Source: Flammulina velutipes (lineage: Eukaryota; Basidiomycota; Agaricomycetes; Agaricales; Physalacriaceae). From it: a stretch of DNA of 64,000 nucleotides. The translations under genes were made by a program, and so were the position numbers. The stretch's first letter is position 1, and every line of letters starts with the position of its first letter. Under the pieces are notes generated by a model. That model saw nothing but the letters and a program-made list of their open reading frames with translations, was not told where the DNA came from and searched no databases. Below are positions 46,372 through 57,977 of this stretch, one piece after another. The stretch spans positions 1,426,001 to 1,490,000 of the forward strand of contig CM022373.1 of assembly GCA_011800155.1 (NCBI GenBank). Direction: 5' to 3'.

Positions 46372-46672
46372 TTAGGTCGACGCGGTGACTGTCGAGTTCC
46401 CTTCGTCCTCCTGATCATCTGGATTGAGCATGGACGCGATGGCCATGAATCTAGAGCGCTGTCAGCCGTAGAGTTCGGTCTTCGAGGGGTTCCAAGACGA
46501 ACTTTGCAGCGTCGAGACCGGCGAAAGTGCGCGTTGCCTGCAGGTCATCTTGGAGTTCGTCGCATAAGTCGGCGGTACGCGATATTGAACGGTTGAGACG
46601 TCCAAAGCTAGCTGCGAGCTGCGCGTAAAGACGGTCTTTGGCGGCTGTTGCGGACGATGGAGGCGCGTTCAT
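46372..46672 (-). CDS. HSK3: Small protein, probable DASH/Dam1 complex subunit Hsk3
   Basis: Two exons (46672-46503, 46450-46372) with a 52-nt intron (GTTCGT...CTCTAG) give 82 residues. The helix AQLAASFGRLNRSISRTADLCDEL followed by LQATRTFAGLDAAKFMAIAS matches the layout of Hsk3, in which a leucine heptad helix precedes the LGGYHGALFMAAS-like motif; the tail is acidic. Hsk3 helps build the kinetochore-microtubule ring. The match is by pattern and size only, so the name is tentative. Confidence 0.5.
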
Positions 46673-47235
46673 GATGATGATGGTCAAGTGGCAAGAGCGC
46701 GCTCTTCGGCCCGGAGTTGGCCGGGCTCTGTATGTAGGCCATTTGATCGTACGCTTGGATGAATACGATTTAATAGATTAGAATCGTCGGGGGTTTTGAC
46801 GCCTCGTTTGTAAGGATCGCGTTTGCTTACCCTTGGATCTGATAAGTCATGTAGATGAAGATGAGGCACTAGATGGGGGGCGTTTTCAGGTTCGTTGTGG
46901 TCAGACGCATAGTCCTCGGTCAACGCTGCTCGACTCGGCAAAGCGAGAAACAATTGTAACTAACGAAGTCGGTGACGAGTACGAAGAGCGAGTCATATGT
47001 ATTTAAACACGAGATAAGTAAATAGGATACACGCCTCTAATCACCATATCATGATATGAAGTGAGAGAGAAGAAGGAGCCGCGTGAATAAGTAGAAGGGG
47101 GATTTTTGAGATCCGTTCTGACTGTCAATGTCTAAGCGCGTCGACATGTTTAAATTAGTGATAGCCCCGAGTGAGGGTGTCCGTAAAGCGTACCTTGACT
47201 AGCCTGCCTGTGCGGGGTATTGGGGTATAGCTGCG
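46673..47235. other. Intergenic region, no convincing gene
   Basis: An 89-codon ORF on the minus strand (46684-46953) has no family resemblance and starts without context; I treat it as chance. Confidence 0.5.
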
Positions 47236-47532
47236 TTAGTTCTTGAGAGGAGGGGAAGAAGGCGGGGAGGCCTTCTTCTTGAGTATGCGCTGGAGCTCCG
47301 GAGGCTCGGGGGATTGTCTGGCATATGGGACAAAAACGGAGCGTTGTGGAGGGGCGGTACTGCGCGCGTGTTTGGGGTGAGGTGACGGAGAGGACCTTGC
47401 TTCCGGCATGGGGGGAGGAGGGGGAGGAGCTTGGCGATTGGGAGCGGTGGCTTTTGTGGAGGAGCAATACCTCGTGAAGGGGTGTGTTGCGAAAGGGTCA
47501 AATGACTGGAGGACTTGGTTAGTGGAAGTCAT
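47236..47532 (-). CDS. Hypothetical small Pro-rich protein
   Basis: Uninterrupted ORF of 98 residues from an ATG at 47532: starts MTSTNQVLQSFDPFATHPFTR, then APPPPPPMPEARSSPSP, then VFVPYARQSPEPPELQRILKKK. The first 20 residues and the PELQRIL helix look like short linear motifs of a disordered protein. A 41-nt stretch beginning GTATTG after HPFTR could be an intron (then 84-85 residues). No known domain. Could be a non-coding transcript instead. Confidence 0.45.
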   Translation of the reverse strand: MTSTNQVLQSFDPFATHPFTRYCSSTKATAPNRQAPPPPPPMPEARSSPSPHPKHARSTAPPQRSVFVPYARQSPEPPELQRILKKKASPPSSPPLKN

Positions 47533-48271
47533 GGTGAAGGCGTATTCCAGTCTGTGGTGTTTGACGTGGCATATTTTCCGGTAGCAGCTGCATTTATAGT
47601 GGACTGACTAGCGGCATTTAACGTGAGATATGGAAGCTTAATGCGAGGAAAGGGCCTGGACTACAGAGGCAAAAGGAGATGGAGGAGACAGGTGACCGTG
47701 CAAACTCGTGCGAAGCTAAAGTCGAAGCGGTCAGGCCGCGAATGAAATACGGAGAAACTCTGGAGAAGAAGATTAATAGGCGAGGGTGTAGGTGTGCGCT
47801 CAGCCACATTGGACGGCAATACCCGACAAAGGCCGAATATGACCCGATTTGGATAATTTGATCTTGCGCAATCGGGGAGAAAATTAGTGATGGTGTGCAC
47901 GCAACTTTGTTCTGTCCACGACTCTCTCCGCCAGTTAGTCGGACACTCAGGCGCCTGTCTTCGCCAACTTTCTTACGCTGGATTTCATCGTTTCTCCATG
48001 TTTAATCGTCTCGAAATATGTCGAAAAACCGTATTCCATGTGAGTTGTGAACGAGCGCGTTGACGACTGGACGACGAAGAGCAGCACAGGCTAGCCCGCG
48101 GTGATTCGCCGAATAAATGAGGCAGGAGGCAGCAGACTGTGACTTTGCAAACGATCGATTATCTTCATGTTTCCAGCAAATCTTTTTACGTTTTCACATT
48201 TTCTGGCTTCCTTTGTGTGACAAGTCGTGCTAATCTCGATTTCGCCAGTTGCTCAACCTCAGACTCGTCCA
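47533..48271. other. Divergent intergenic region, no gene seen
   Basis: About 740 bp with an ATTTATAG element near 47591 on the minus side; no repeat or RNA gene noticed. Confidence 0.5.
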
Positions 48272-50433
48272 ATGCAGGCTCCTCACCCCCATACCGTAAG
48301 CGTCGCCGACGCCGACGACGACGACAACGACATCTGCCCAGTTTGCGACGGCGAGTGCACCTGCGCGACCAATGCATCTCCCAAGAAACAATCAGCCGTC
48401 CTCAAGATTCGTCTACCTGCCATACGCATCAAGCACCAGCAGCAACAACATGCGACGACGTCCGCCGTCGCTCTCGCAGCAAATCCACTTGTAGTCCCTA
48501 AACGTCGCGGTCGACCGCCCAAACACCTGACCGCTGCTAGACCATACAAGGCCCAGCCAGCACGCCGGAAACCCCCTCCAAAACCCACCAAGAAACCATT
48601 CACCGCAGCAGCAGCCAAACGCAGACGCGCCGCCATCGTGTCCAGCTCATCTGACCTCTCCGACATCGATGCACACGATCACCAGCCCCGTCCTGCACAT
48701 TTTCCTACTTTCGTATCAGCCTCTGCCCTGTCTTCTGCGTCCTCATCCGACTCGGATTCGGGGTCTGGAGGCTTCGAGACAGACTCATCCATCGAAGCCG
48801 AGGAGGAAACCTTCATCCTGGCCGAGGAGCGTGCCAGAGTCCGCCGAGAACTCTTAGGTTCCAACAGCAATCCACCCAACAAACGTCGCGACTCGTGGAT
48901 CATACGGCCACGCAGAACGAGCGTAGGAGACCCGAGTGATGTCGACATGGACGATAGCACCGCCGATGAGGACGATGATGAGGATGAAGACGACGACGAC
49001 GACGACGCCCATACAGAAGAGGACGATGCGGATGTAGAGGAGGAGGAGGAGGACACCGATGGGCGTGCTCCCAGTGGCTGCACAGGCATGGTCACCGGCT
49101 GGTCGGACGATGAAGAATCAAATCTCGACGCAGAACTATTCTTCGCAAATCTCTCCGGCTCCTCCTCCTCCTCCACTTCTGACGACGATGGTGACCATGC
49201 CGAGCCGCAGATTCTGGACCCAGAAGTGCTGGGTGAAGCACTCTCCCAACTTCGCGACGTACAAGACCTGCCGTTCGAGGTCATGGAAGGCTGGGATGGC
49301 CAGATCACGTTTACCAACGGCCTTACCGACGGCCATGGTCAAGGATCCTTCGAAGCGGAATTCGATGCGCGCGCGATGCAGTTTATTGTAGAGAGCAGCA
49401 CATCGGCAAGTGAAGATGTCGACGCGGACATGGATGAGTGGGACGCAGATGATGACGCAGCGGACGACGGCGATACGACGGACGAGGATCTCGTTGGCCC
49501 CGACGATCTGCCGAACGACAAAGCTATGACTTTGTTCAACCTACCTTTCGCCACCTCAATGTCGTCTGTCGACCCGTCATCAACAACGACGAGAAGAGCC
49601 ATGGTTCTAGGGCGCGCGTCCTCTGAAGAGATGGACGAACAGGAACACCGTGCGAACAAGAGATTAGGAGGGCCCAGACAAGGTCACTTTGAACTCACAG
49701 AAGAGGAAGAGACGAAGACAGTCATCGTGGATGATGAACGAAAGGATGTACCGTCTCCCCATCCCAGAACAAGAATACGTCCACGCAAATTTGGGGTAAT
49801 CGATTCCTTTGTTATGTTACGCTCGTGTCTGATAACCTTTCATAGATTGATCAAAAGCCTCTCTTTTTACTTCCCAGACCAACCTCGCCTTCCCCTCCAA
49901 CTACGCTTAGCATCACATCTCCAGAACCCGGTTCTGATATTCCTCCTCTCGCTGGGCCCATTGACCTCGACGACGTGCTCGACAGCGCATTCCTGGACGG
50001 ACACGCCTCCTCATCCGAACACTCTGCCACAACCCCAACAAATCACGATCACATGCGCCATCTTACACGTTGGGACGTCGTGTCTGTCGGCGCCTTCCGG
50101 AGAAAAGATGTCGATACCTCGGAGAGCGAGTACGGCGGTGTCCTGAAGAGCAGCCCTCTTGCCGCCATGCTTTGGCAAAACAAGCTCGGGATGCCGGATG
50201 CGGACTCTACAAAGAAGAATAGAAGGGACGCACGAAAAGAGAGAAAGCTGTTGAAGAAATCAGTGGGGACGCCTGTCTTCTTGGGCAAAGGAAAAGGCAA
50301 GAGTCACAACGGGGGCAAAGTCTGGCACCACACCCATGCACACCACGCAAACGGCAAAAGCGGGCGCTCTGGCTCTTCACAACGGACGAACTTTTTCTCA
50401 AACGGGGCGGGGGGAAGCTCTCCCGTTCCATGA
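48272..50433 (+). CDS. AT-hook acidic nuclear protein, hypothetical
   Basis: Two exons (48272-49795, 49846-50433; 50-nt intron) give 703 residues. Near the start a Cys cluster (DICPVCDGECTC) is followed by an AT-hook core VPKRRGRPPKH around residue 95 and by basic patches (PARRKPPPKPTKK, AAAKRRRAA). The centre is extremely acidic with Asp/Glu runs, then MVTGWSDDEESNLDAELFFANL, PFEVMEGWDGQITFTNG and SFEAEFDARAMQFIV. The C-terminal part has DLDDVLDSAFL, HLTRWDVVSVGAFRRKD and a basic/Gly tail. It reads like a chromatin-bound transcription regulator, but I do not recognise a family. ATG 48272 was preferred over non-conserved upstream codons. Confidence 0.7.
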
Positions 50434-50844
50434 TTCGATCTCATTTCTCTCATGGTTGGAATTGCGGAAAAACACCGAACTGGTGTCGTGGTTCTGTGAA
50501 CCGCGTACTAAAAGTACCATCTTTATCTATTTCTTCGCCTTCCCGTTCATAGGCTATGTTGTTGCCATCATGCGAATCATCTGTATGTATTGCTTTGTTA
50601 CCACCACCACCCCACCATCCATTTACCCTTTACATCGTCATCCATCCCATCCCAAGTCCCATTCATTCATCTACATTTGCATCTGCATCGAATCCATCCC
50701 TTGTTACTTAGTTACTGGTTGTTTATGGCTCTGTATTTTACTCTCACGACTTCGACGAATGAAACACATCGAAAATGAAGTTGAAGGAAGACCACCATGT
50801 TCAAGTGGCTGTGCAAAGTCCCTCGCCTGACGCGCTCCATCACG
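50434..50844. other. Intergenic region, no gene seen
   Basis: 3' flank of the AT-hook gene and promoter of the aminotransferase; CATCCAT/CCCATCC-type pyrimidine tracts near 50640. An in-frame ATG at 50797 could extend the downstream protein by 16 residues. Confidence 0.5.
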
Positions 50845-52297
50845 ATGGATCTTCGGCCATCCAAAGGAATCCTTGCGACGATTCCACCTCCGTATGTTGA
50901 AATGCTCGTCGTTACCCTCGATATCACTTATCGAGAAAAAGCATCCCTACAGCGTACAAATGGGGTGCAGCCTACAAAGCTACGCCAGAACGGCCCCTGT
51001 TGGACATGTCGCAAGGTGTACCACGGAATCCGCCCGAGTTGGAGCTTCAGCAGGCGATAACGGACGCTACCTTGGCTGGCGCGTGGGGCTACTGCCCTGC
51101 TGAAGGAGAACTCGTTCTTCGGGAAGCCTTGGTCAACGAAATGAAGATCTCGTACGGCGGTGGTGATCCAGACTCTGTCGATGTGACTCCCGATGATGTG
51201 GCGATAACTGCAGGATGTAATATGGCGTTTGTGGCGGCGATAATGGCTCTCGCGGACAATGGCGACGAAGTGATACTGCCCGTTCCTTGGTATGTGTTCA
51301 ATCTGACTCGGAATATGCACACGGTCGGACTGACTACTTTTGAATGATAGGTACTTCAATCACCAGTATGTGGGCTTCTTTTCTCTGTTTTGTCATTGTA
51401 GTAAACGTTCACCTAGCATGTCTCTTACTATGCTGGGCATCAAACCCGTGCCATTGAAGACTACAGCGGAAGAAGGATTCATGCCATCTCCGCAAAAGTG
51501 TAAGTCATTGATAACACCCCGTACTAAAGCTATTGCCCTCGTAACTCCAAACAATCCAGTACGTATCCACATACACCCGCGGTCTCGATTTCCCTTACCT
51601 TCTTTACTAGACCGGCGCTATCTACACTCCCTCTCTCCTCGCGGAATTCTCAGCCCTCGCGCGAGAAGCAGGGATCGCACTCATAGTCGATGAAACCTAC
51701 CGGGATTTCATCACGTCCGGACCTCCCCACAACCTCTTCCACCCCAGCACGGTCTGGAGAAGTCACCTCGTCCAGCTCTACTCCTTCTCCAAATCATATC
51801 GCATTCCAGGCCATCGCCTAGGCGCCTTAGTAGCCTCCCCGTCCATTATGGCGTACATAAACACCGTCCTCGATTGCCTCCAGATATGCGCTCCGCGCGT
51901 CCCCCAATTAGGCTTGGGACCGCTGCTACCTTCGCTTCGTGGTTCCATACGGGACATGGCGCAACAGCTTGTACATAGACACGCGGTGTTTCGGCGTCAT
52001 CTCCCGGAGAGATGGGTCGTTGGCACACCTGCGGAGACCGCTGGGGGGTATTACGCGTTTGTGCGCCATCCGTTTGGAGGGATCACATCAGAGGATGTGG
52101 CGCGAAGGTTGGCAATTGAGACGGGGGTGATATGCCTTCCTGGGAGTTTTTTCTGTGATGGAGATGTAGATGTGGGGCAGTGGTTGAGGTTCTCTGTTGC
52201 GAATGTGGATGATGATAAGGTCGTGGCGGTGTGTAGGAGGCTGAAAGAGGCGGAGAGTGCATTTGGCTGGAGTTTAGATGTTGTAAAAACTAGGTGA
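50845..52297 (+). CDS. Class I/II PLP-dependent aminotransferase
   Basis: Fold type I aminotransferase or related C-S lyase. Intron 1 (GTATGT...AAAAG) restores PPPIPTAYKWGAAYKATPERPLLDMSQGVP; then WGYCPAEGELVLREAL, AGCNMAFVAAIMAL, VTPNNPTGAIYTPSLL, VDETYRDF and SFSKSYRIPGHRLGALVASP. The PLP lysine is K in SFSKS; NNPTG and DETY are the cofactor ring and phosphate contacts. The C-terminus has the substrate arginine region WLRFSVANV. About five exons. Specificity cannot be read; kin include kynurenine- and cysteine-conjugate lyase-like enzymes. Confidence 0.85.
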
Positions 52298-52644
52298 GCT
52301 ATAGATCTGAATGATTGGACACGTCAGGGCTGGTGAACGCGATCATGTGACTATGTGAAAGGCGGAGTGTCAATGCTCGCTTTCAGACTTAAACTAGGAG
52401 TTCATATCAATGACTGCCTTGGTCATAGCCTCACGGTCAGTACTGCAATCTCCTGAGAGTGGTTTGGCTCATCGAAGTTCAGAAGATAAAATATCAAACC
52501 GTGTGCAAACTTGAAACAATGCTGCGCCACATAAGCGAACCACGCGAAACATAGAGACTTGTATGCTGACCGGTATTAAAAAGTCAGAGACTATGTAACT
52601 AAGACGATATCTCCGGGGATGTATTACGACAGTGGCCGACACAT
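52298..52644. other. Convergent intergenic region
   Basis: About 350 bp without a gene. Contains AACGCGATCATGTGAC (52336-52351), which recurs at 57731-57746. Confidence 0.5.
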
Positions 52645-53233
52645 CTAGCAGTACTTGTATTGCAAGTACTGCATAATCGCGATTGAGCACATTGACGGAC
52701 GACAAGGGTAGAGGTACTCACTCCGGCGCAACGGATACACGAGGTATCAGTACCGTTAACGACGGGGACTAAGGGCGAGGATGCAAATTCGTTGGCACTG
52801 GTGAGGGAGAGGTAGACCTCCTTGCCACCGTTGGCTACGACGTCCCATGTGTAGAATTTGCTGTAGACAGGCTGTTAACATTTATATAGCAGAAATGAAA
52901 GAGGGCATACTTGTCGGTGAGGATATCGGCAAAGAGTCCACCTGTGTTTTGGTAGATTCGCACGTTATAGGGCGCATCACCGCCTTCCCACTAGCCGATG
53001 TAGCTTGTAAATAGATGACAACAAGAGGTGAAATATACAACGCACGGTGAAGGTATATTTCGTGCAAGTAGTGAAATAGTCGGGAGTGCCAGCCTACTGT
53101 CTGTCAGAACAGAATGAGAATATCCAAGGAGCCCACAGACGATGACGATAGCATCACGAGCAATCATGGCGGGCGATGCGATAGCAGAGGCGGCGAGGGC
53201 AACAAAGGAAGCAGCAAGAGTAGAGAAACGCAT
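52645..53233 (-). CDS. Small secreted protein, possibly KNH1-like beta-sandwich
   Basis: Signal peptide MRFSTLAASFVALAASAIAS with SPA cleavage context. The spliced mature part reads AGTPDYFTTCTKYTFTWEGGDAPYNVRIY, QNTGGLFADILTD, NKFYTWDVVANGGKEVYLSL and PLVPVVNGTDTSCIRCAG. The WEGGxAPYNVRIYQN pattern resembles the N-terminal Ser/Thr-rich wall-protein (Kre9/Knh1) domain common in basidiomycetes. Four or five exons of small size. The 3' end is uncertain: a final 24-nt exon ending YLQYKYC, or read-through into a Cys-rich tail. A TATAAAT box lies 80 bp upstream. Probably an extracellular or wall protein. Confidence 0.7.
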
Positions 53234-54016
53234 AGTGAATGAAGTGAACTCGAGGCTTTGAATGAAAGACGGAGAAGAGGAATGAAGATTTCCATGTGAT
53301 GCTGGTTGGTATTTATATGCTCTTGGAGTCCGGACTGACCTTGCCGTAAATATGATAGACCGTCGGGGAATTTTGAAGGGTGGATTTCGAAACACTGTCG
53401 TTATGATCCCCAATACTGCAGTAGTGACGAACGCGTGCACTGTACTACAACGTCGAGGAGGGGTCCGCCTCAGGCATAGAAGAAGAGCCGTCTCGACCTT
53501 TCCAAGTTAGCCATAGTTTGTTATAGCTGTAGTGCAAGCGTTGAGTGGAGTGCGTCTATTTAGAGGTGCCAGGAACAAAAAAATCCATCAATTGATGTTA
53601 TGATCGACGGCCCCTGCGCGCCACTGTGGCGTGGCCATGGACATCAAGTCTCTGGGGTAGCGTCTACTGTATCATATTCAAGTAGACGTTGAGTAATCTT
53701 TTCTATATTAAAACTATTTGCAGTATTGTATACGTGCGAAAGTCTGCTATAATCGACATCGTCTCCATGATGTTCAAGTTTCATGGGAAAACGGATGGAG
53801 ATTATGTACTACGAATCAAATAATAATATGACGAGAACGCGAAGGATAAGCACGGCGTGTACACTGTGTACACACCATTGGGTCAGACTGCATTTCCAGC
53901 TAAGTATACAAGATTGTACGACTGCGATACGTAAAGATTTCCTCAACAAGAAGAACTAGATAATTGTGATTAGCCGCTACATGACTATGCAGCAATTTAT
54001 CTTGATTCTATCATAT
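53234..54016. other. Intergenic region with a short palindromic motif
   Basis: Nearly 800 bp without a gene. GTGTACACTGTGTACAC at 53857-53873 is a perfect 17-nt inverted repeat made of two GTGTACAC palindromes. Confidence 0.5.
53311..53317 (-). promoter_or_regulatory. TATA box (TATAAAT) of the small secreted protein gene
   Basis: Reads CATATAAATACC on the minus strand about 80 bp before the start codon. Confidence 0.55.
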
Positions 54017-55335
54017 CTATTCCCTCAACGGTGGACTCTCCACAATAGAGAATCCCATCACGACCGGATGATAGCGAGCCCCGGGCAGATCACCTTCCTC
54101 TGCAATCTCCCTCACCGCTGCAACCTCTTCAGGTGATAATTTGACCTTCGACGCGCCAGCGTTTTCTTTCAAGTACTGAATAACACGTTCAATAAAACGC
54201 AGGGATATTATGGTAGAGCATGCCTTGATCTTCTTTGTCCCCGGAATGACAATGAAATCGCCCTGCTCGAGGATCCACGCGAGAGTTACTTGGCCAGGAG
54301 TAGTATTTCGAACGTCTCCGATGTCTTTGATACGCTCCACGACGTTGAGGATCTTTGGGAAATTAGCCTCAGAGAATCTGCGACCCACTGGTGAGGACGA
54401 TGATGAATGTGTGGCGTAGTACTTACTTGGGAAGGATCCTGCGAAGGTCATCCTCTGCAAAGTCCTTTGAAGACTTGTAGTTCCCTGTAATGAGACCTTT
54501 CGAGAGAGGAGAATACGCCACAATAGCTACACCGAGTTCACGGGCCGCGTCGAGAATACCGTTCTTCTCGATGTCAAGGACAAAAGGTGAATACTCGACT
54601 TGGAGCGCAGAGATGGGATGCATGGCGTATGCGCGACGAAGATCGTTCGTTGTGCATTCAGAGAGGCCGAGATACCTAATTTTGCCATCCCTACAGAACA
54701 TATTAAGGAGGTGAATCCTGAAAGGAGCCCTCCGACTTACCGTTGTAATTCGGCCATTGCGCGGACAGTTATTTCGATTGGAGTCTTTGGATCGACACTA
54801 TTAATTCAGAGATTAATCAGGCATTATCGAGGTTGGTTTAAAGCGCCACATACCGATGCTGGTAGTAGAGGTCGATATAGTCAACACCTAGCCGCTCTAA
54901 AGACTTTGCTGACTGTTCCTTGATAAACGCTGGGTCACCACGGACAGCAGTGTGATCCTCTGTAAAGCCGAACTTTGTGGCCAAGAAGATATCCTTGCGT
55001 TTCTCGGGATTGCGCTTGAACCTACCAAGCTCAGTATAAATAGCCCAACACGTAGTTTAGGCCAAGGTACCATTTCCCAAGGAGAACCTCAGAGTCGCCA
55101 TACATGTCTGCAGTATCCCAGTGGCGAGAACCTTCGTTATATGCTGCGTCAAGAACCTAGAAGCGGACAGTCAGTAATTGGTCTGGCTATCATATAGGAA
55201 TTCACGACTAACCTCGAGGCGTTCTTCGTCTGATTGTTTTACGCCGCCAAAGAAATGGTAACTCAAACCCATCGCACCAAAGCCAATGCGAGAAACATGC
55301 TCCTTACTAGCGGTCTGGAAATTCGAGGCGAGCAT
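54017..55335 (-). CDS. Aldo-keto reductase, AKR13 (YakC) type, tandem copy 1
   Basis: NADPH-dependent carbonyl reductase, TIM barrel. Starts [25 protein letters not shown]; catalytic tetrad is Asp/Tyr in [12 protein letters not shown], Lys in FLATKFGF and His in DLYYQHRVD; NADP-binding end has [17 protein letters not shown]. Ends [12 protein letters not shown]. About eight exons at positions shared with the next two genes. The intron 54176-54223 starts with GCATGC, where copy 2 has GTATGC. A TATAAAT lies 40 bp upstream of the start (55374-55380). An upstream Met (55356) would add seven residues. Substrate unknown. Confidence 0.9.
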
Positions 55336-55667
55336 AGCGTGAATAGGTAGGTTCAAGTTGCCAGTTATTCTTCATTTATAGGCGCGACAAAAGACCAAGG
55401 ACGACGATCCATTGCAAAGCAAGATTTGGAGCACCAGAGATCTACCCCAGGCCTAGGTCAAAGACCAGCAGGTAATGATCGTCACCAATGGCATGAAGAT
55501 TGTACCAGAAAGCGTATGTAGAAGATGGACGTCAAGAGAATACCGTCTTGCGATCCTTCCGGGGCAAATGTGTCATTCGATTCTCTCAGTGAACTTCAAT
55601 ATTTGAACTCTTGTAAAACGTTCCCGCAGAAGTTATTATTGTTCCAACCGATACATCGAGAAAAGCT
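55336..55667. promoter_or_regulatory. Promoter of AKR copy 1 with TATA box
   Basis: CTATAAATGAAG on the minus strand (TATAAAT at 55374-55380); the rest is the 3' flank of AKR copy 2. Confidence 0.5.
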
Positions 55668-56990
55668 CTACTCCTTCAACGGCGGACTTTCCACGAGAGA
55701 GTATGCCATCACTCCCTCTTGATAGCGAGTCCCAGGCAGATCACCTGCCTCGGCAATCTTCCTCACGGTGGCAACCTCTTCAGGAGATAACTTGACCTTC
55801 GACGCGCCGACGTTTTCTTTCAAGTACTGCATGACACTTTTAGTTAAACTAATTCAGACGACGGTAAGTAAGAGCATACCTTGATCTTCTTCGTCCCTGG
55901 AATAACAATGAAATCGCCCTGTTCGAGGATCCAAGCGAGAGTCACTTGGCCAGGAGTAGCGTTGCGAGCATCGGCGATCTCTTTGAGGCGTTTCGCTACA
56001 TCGAGGATCTTCGGGAAATTGGCCTCAGAGAATCTGAAATTCAATGGTGAGAATGATGAAGCATGTGTGGCGTAGTACTTACTTGGGAAGGATCCTGCGA
56101 AGGTCGTCCTCCGCAAAGTCCTTTGGAGATTTGTAGTTCCCGGTAACCAGACCTTTCGACAGAGGCGAATATGCCACGATGGCTACACCGAGCTCACGGG
56201 CCGCGTCGAGAATACCGTTCTTCTCGATGTCAAGAACAAAAGGTGAATACTCGACCTGGAGCGCAGAGATGGGATGGACGGCATAGGCACGACGGAAATC
56301 CTTCGCTGTGCATTCTGAGAGGCCGAGATGTTTGATTTTGCCATCCCTACAGAACAGGTCAGCAAGGCGAACCTAGCGAGTCTTTAATGGAGCCGCCCGG
56401 CTTACCTTTGCAATTCTGCCATTGCGCGGACAGTTATTTCGATAGGAGTCTTTGGATCGACGCTAATGGGAGGTAAGCCAGGTAACTTTGAGATTGTATC
56501 ATAGCGCCACGTACCGGTGCTGATAGTAGAGGTCGATATAGTCAACACCCAGCCTCTTCAAAGACCTCGCTGACTGCTCCTTGACGAATTCGGGGTCCCC
56601 ACGAATTGAACCATCTGCTGCAAAGCCGAACTTTGTGGCCAGGAAGATATCCTTGCGCTTCTCTGGGTTACGCTTGAACCTACGAACGATAGTAAGAATA
56701 ACTTTCTTGACATAATCCAGAGCAACGTACCATTTCCCAAGGAGGTCCTCGGAGTCGCCATACATGTCGGCGGTATCCCAATACCACGAGCCTTCATTGT
56801 ATGCCGCGTCAAGGACCTAAAAGTACATGGTAAGCGCTTTGAATACCTAGAAGACTTCATAACTGACCTCGAAGCGCTCTTCATCTGAGTCTGGTATAGC
56901 TCCATAGAAATCTATGCTCATACCCATCGTCCCAAAGCCAATACGAGAGACAGGCTTGGAGGAGCCGAACTTGAATGTAGTAGTAGACAT
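55668..56990 (-). CDS. Aldo-keto reductase, AKR13 (YakC) type, tandem copy 2
   Basis: Very close paralog of copy 1 (over 80% alike by eye), starting [20 protein letters not shown] and ending [13 protein letters not shown]. The tetrad is intact: [28 protein letters not shown]. Same exon boundaries; all introns GT-AG. TATATAA lies about 60 bp upstream of the ATG (57046-57052). High similarity in exons and partly in introns shows a recent tandem duplication, with divergence mostly near the termini, where substrate loops lie. Confidence 0.9.
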
Positions 56991-57977
56991 TGTTTGAGTG
57001 TTTGTGGTGGTGAATGCTGAACTCGAATGTCTCTCATTATTCTCCTTATATACCCAAAAAGCGACGGATCGGCCACAGACACATATAATAGGAGGCATCT
57101 TCCACTCGGACGTGGTCCGGGAGGTTAGCGTGGGAGATTAAAATTTACGTAGTACGACGCATAATGTCCTCCGCTTTCCTAAAGAGGACATCTACGTGCG
57201 CTCTGAATCGCACAGTTACAGGATTACTTGAGCTATCATATTCGGCCCAGTCTGACACGCTGATTTTCAGTGTCTACAAACGCTCCACGCATACCAGACA
57301 TCATCATTGACGAAATATGGAACATTCTGCTAACTAATAACGTTAGTGTATCGAGACAAAGATTAGAGGCGGGCCAAACAACAGATGCGCCCTCTCCCGC
57401 CTGATTTCGGCGGATTGGAAATTCCCCACGCGAGCGCTGACTGATTGAGCGAGCTGAGAGCGAGCTTAATAAGACGATGTCGCCATGCTTCATTATAAAG
57501 CGTTTACTCATTGGCTACCCAGCGACCTGTAACTCTTCACAACTCTACCAGATCCCGACCTTGAACGGACAATGGAGCCTCCCAGATGAAACCTCGAGTG
57601 AATGTGCTACCGCTGACACATTCTGTCGTTTGAGTATCTGAGACTGCGTCTTCAGCCTAGTAACACAGGCTTCTTCCGGTACAGTCACAGTTACAATATA
57701 CCCCTACGACTCTGGCACTGCGCCACCGTAAACGCGATCATGTGACCATTCAAGAGGAGCAGATAATCTCCAACAAGAAGAACCGGACCTGGCCGCTGTG
57801 GCCACAGTAATCAGAAACGCTGTATGCCTCACGCATCGAAATCAACACTACCAGTTTTATATGAAGTCGACGCCAACAAAAATAGAAATTTGGTAACAAC
57901 AGATGTCCATTAGAGAACTACATCAGCATTCAAAGGTCTTACAACATATATGAGTATTATATTTAGCCACAAGTTTC
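56991..57977. other. Intergenic region, no gene seen
   Basis: About 990 bp. Contains the TATA box of AKR copy 2 (57046-57052) and AACGCGATCATGTGAC at 57731-57746. No credible ORF or RNA gene. Confidence 0.5.

Noticed and set aside
46684..46953. 89-codon minus-strand ORF upstream of the Hsk3-like gene
   Set aside because: No recognisable motif, poor start context and no plausible continuation.
48679..49317. 212-codon minus-strand Ser-rich ORF
   Set aside because: It is the complement of Asp/Glu codon runs in the AT-hook gene, giving artificial poly-Ser.
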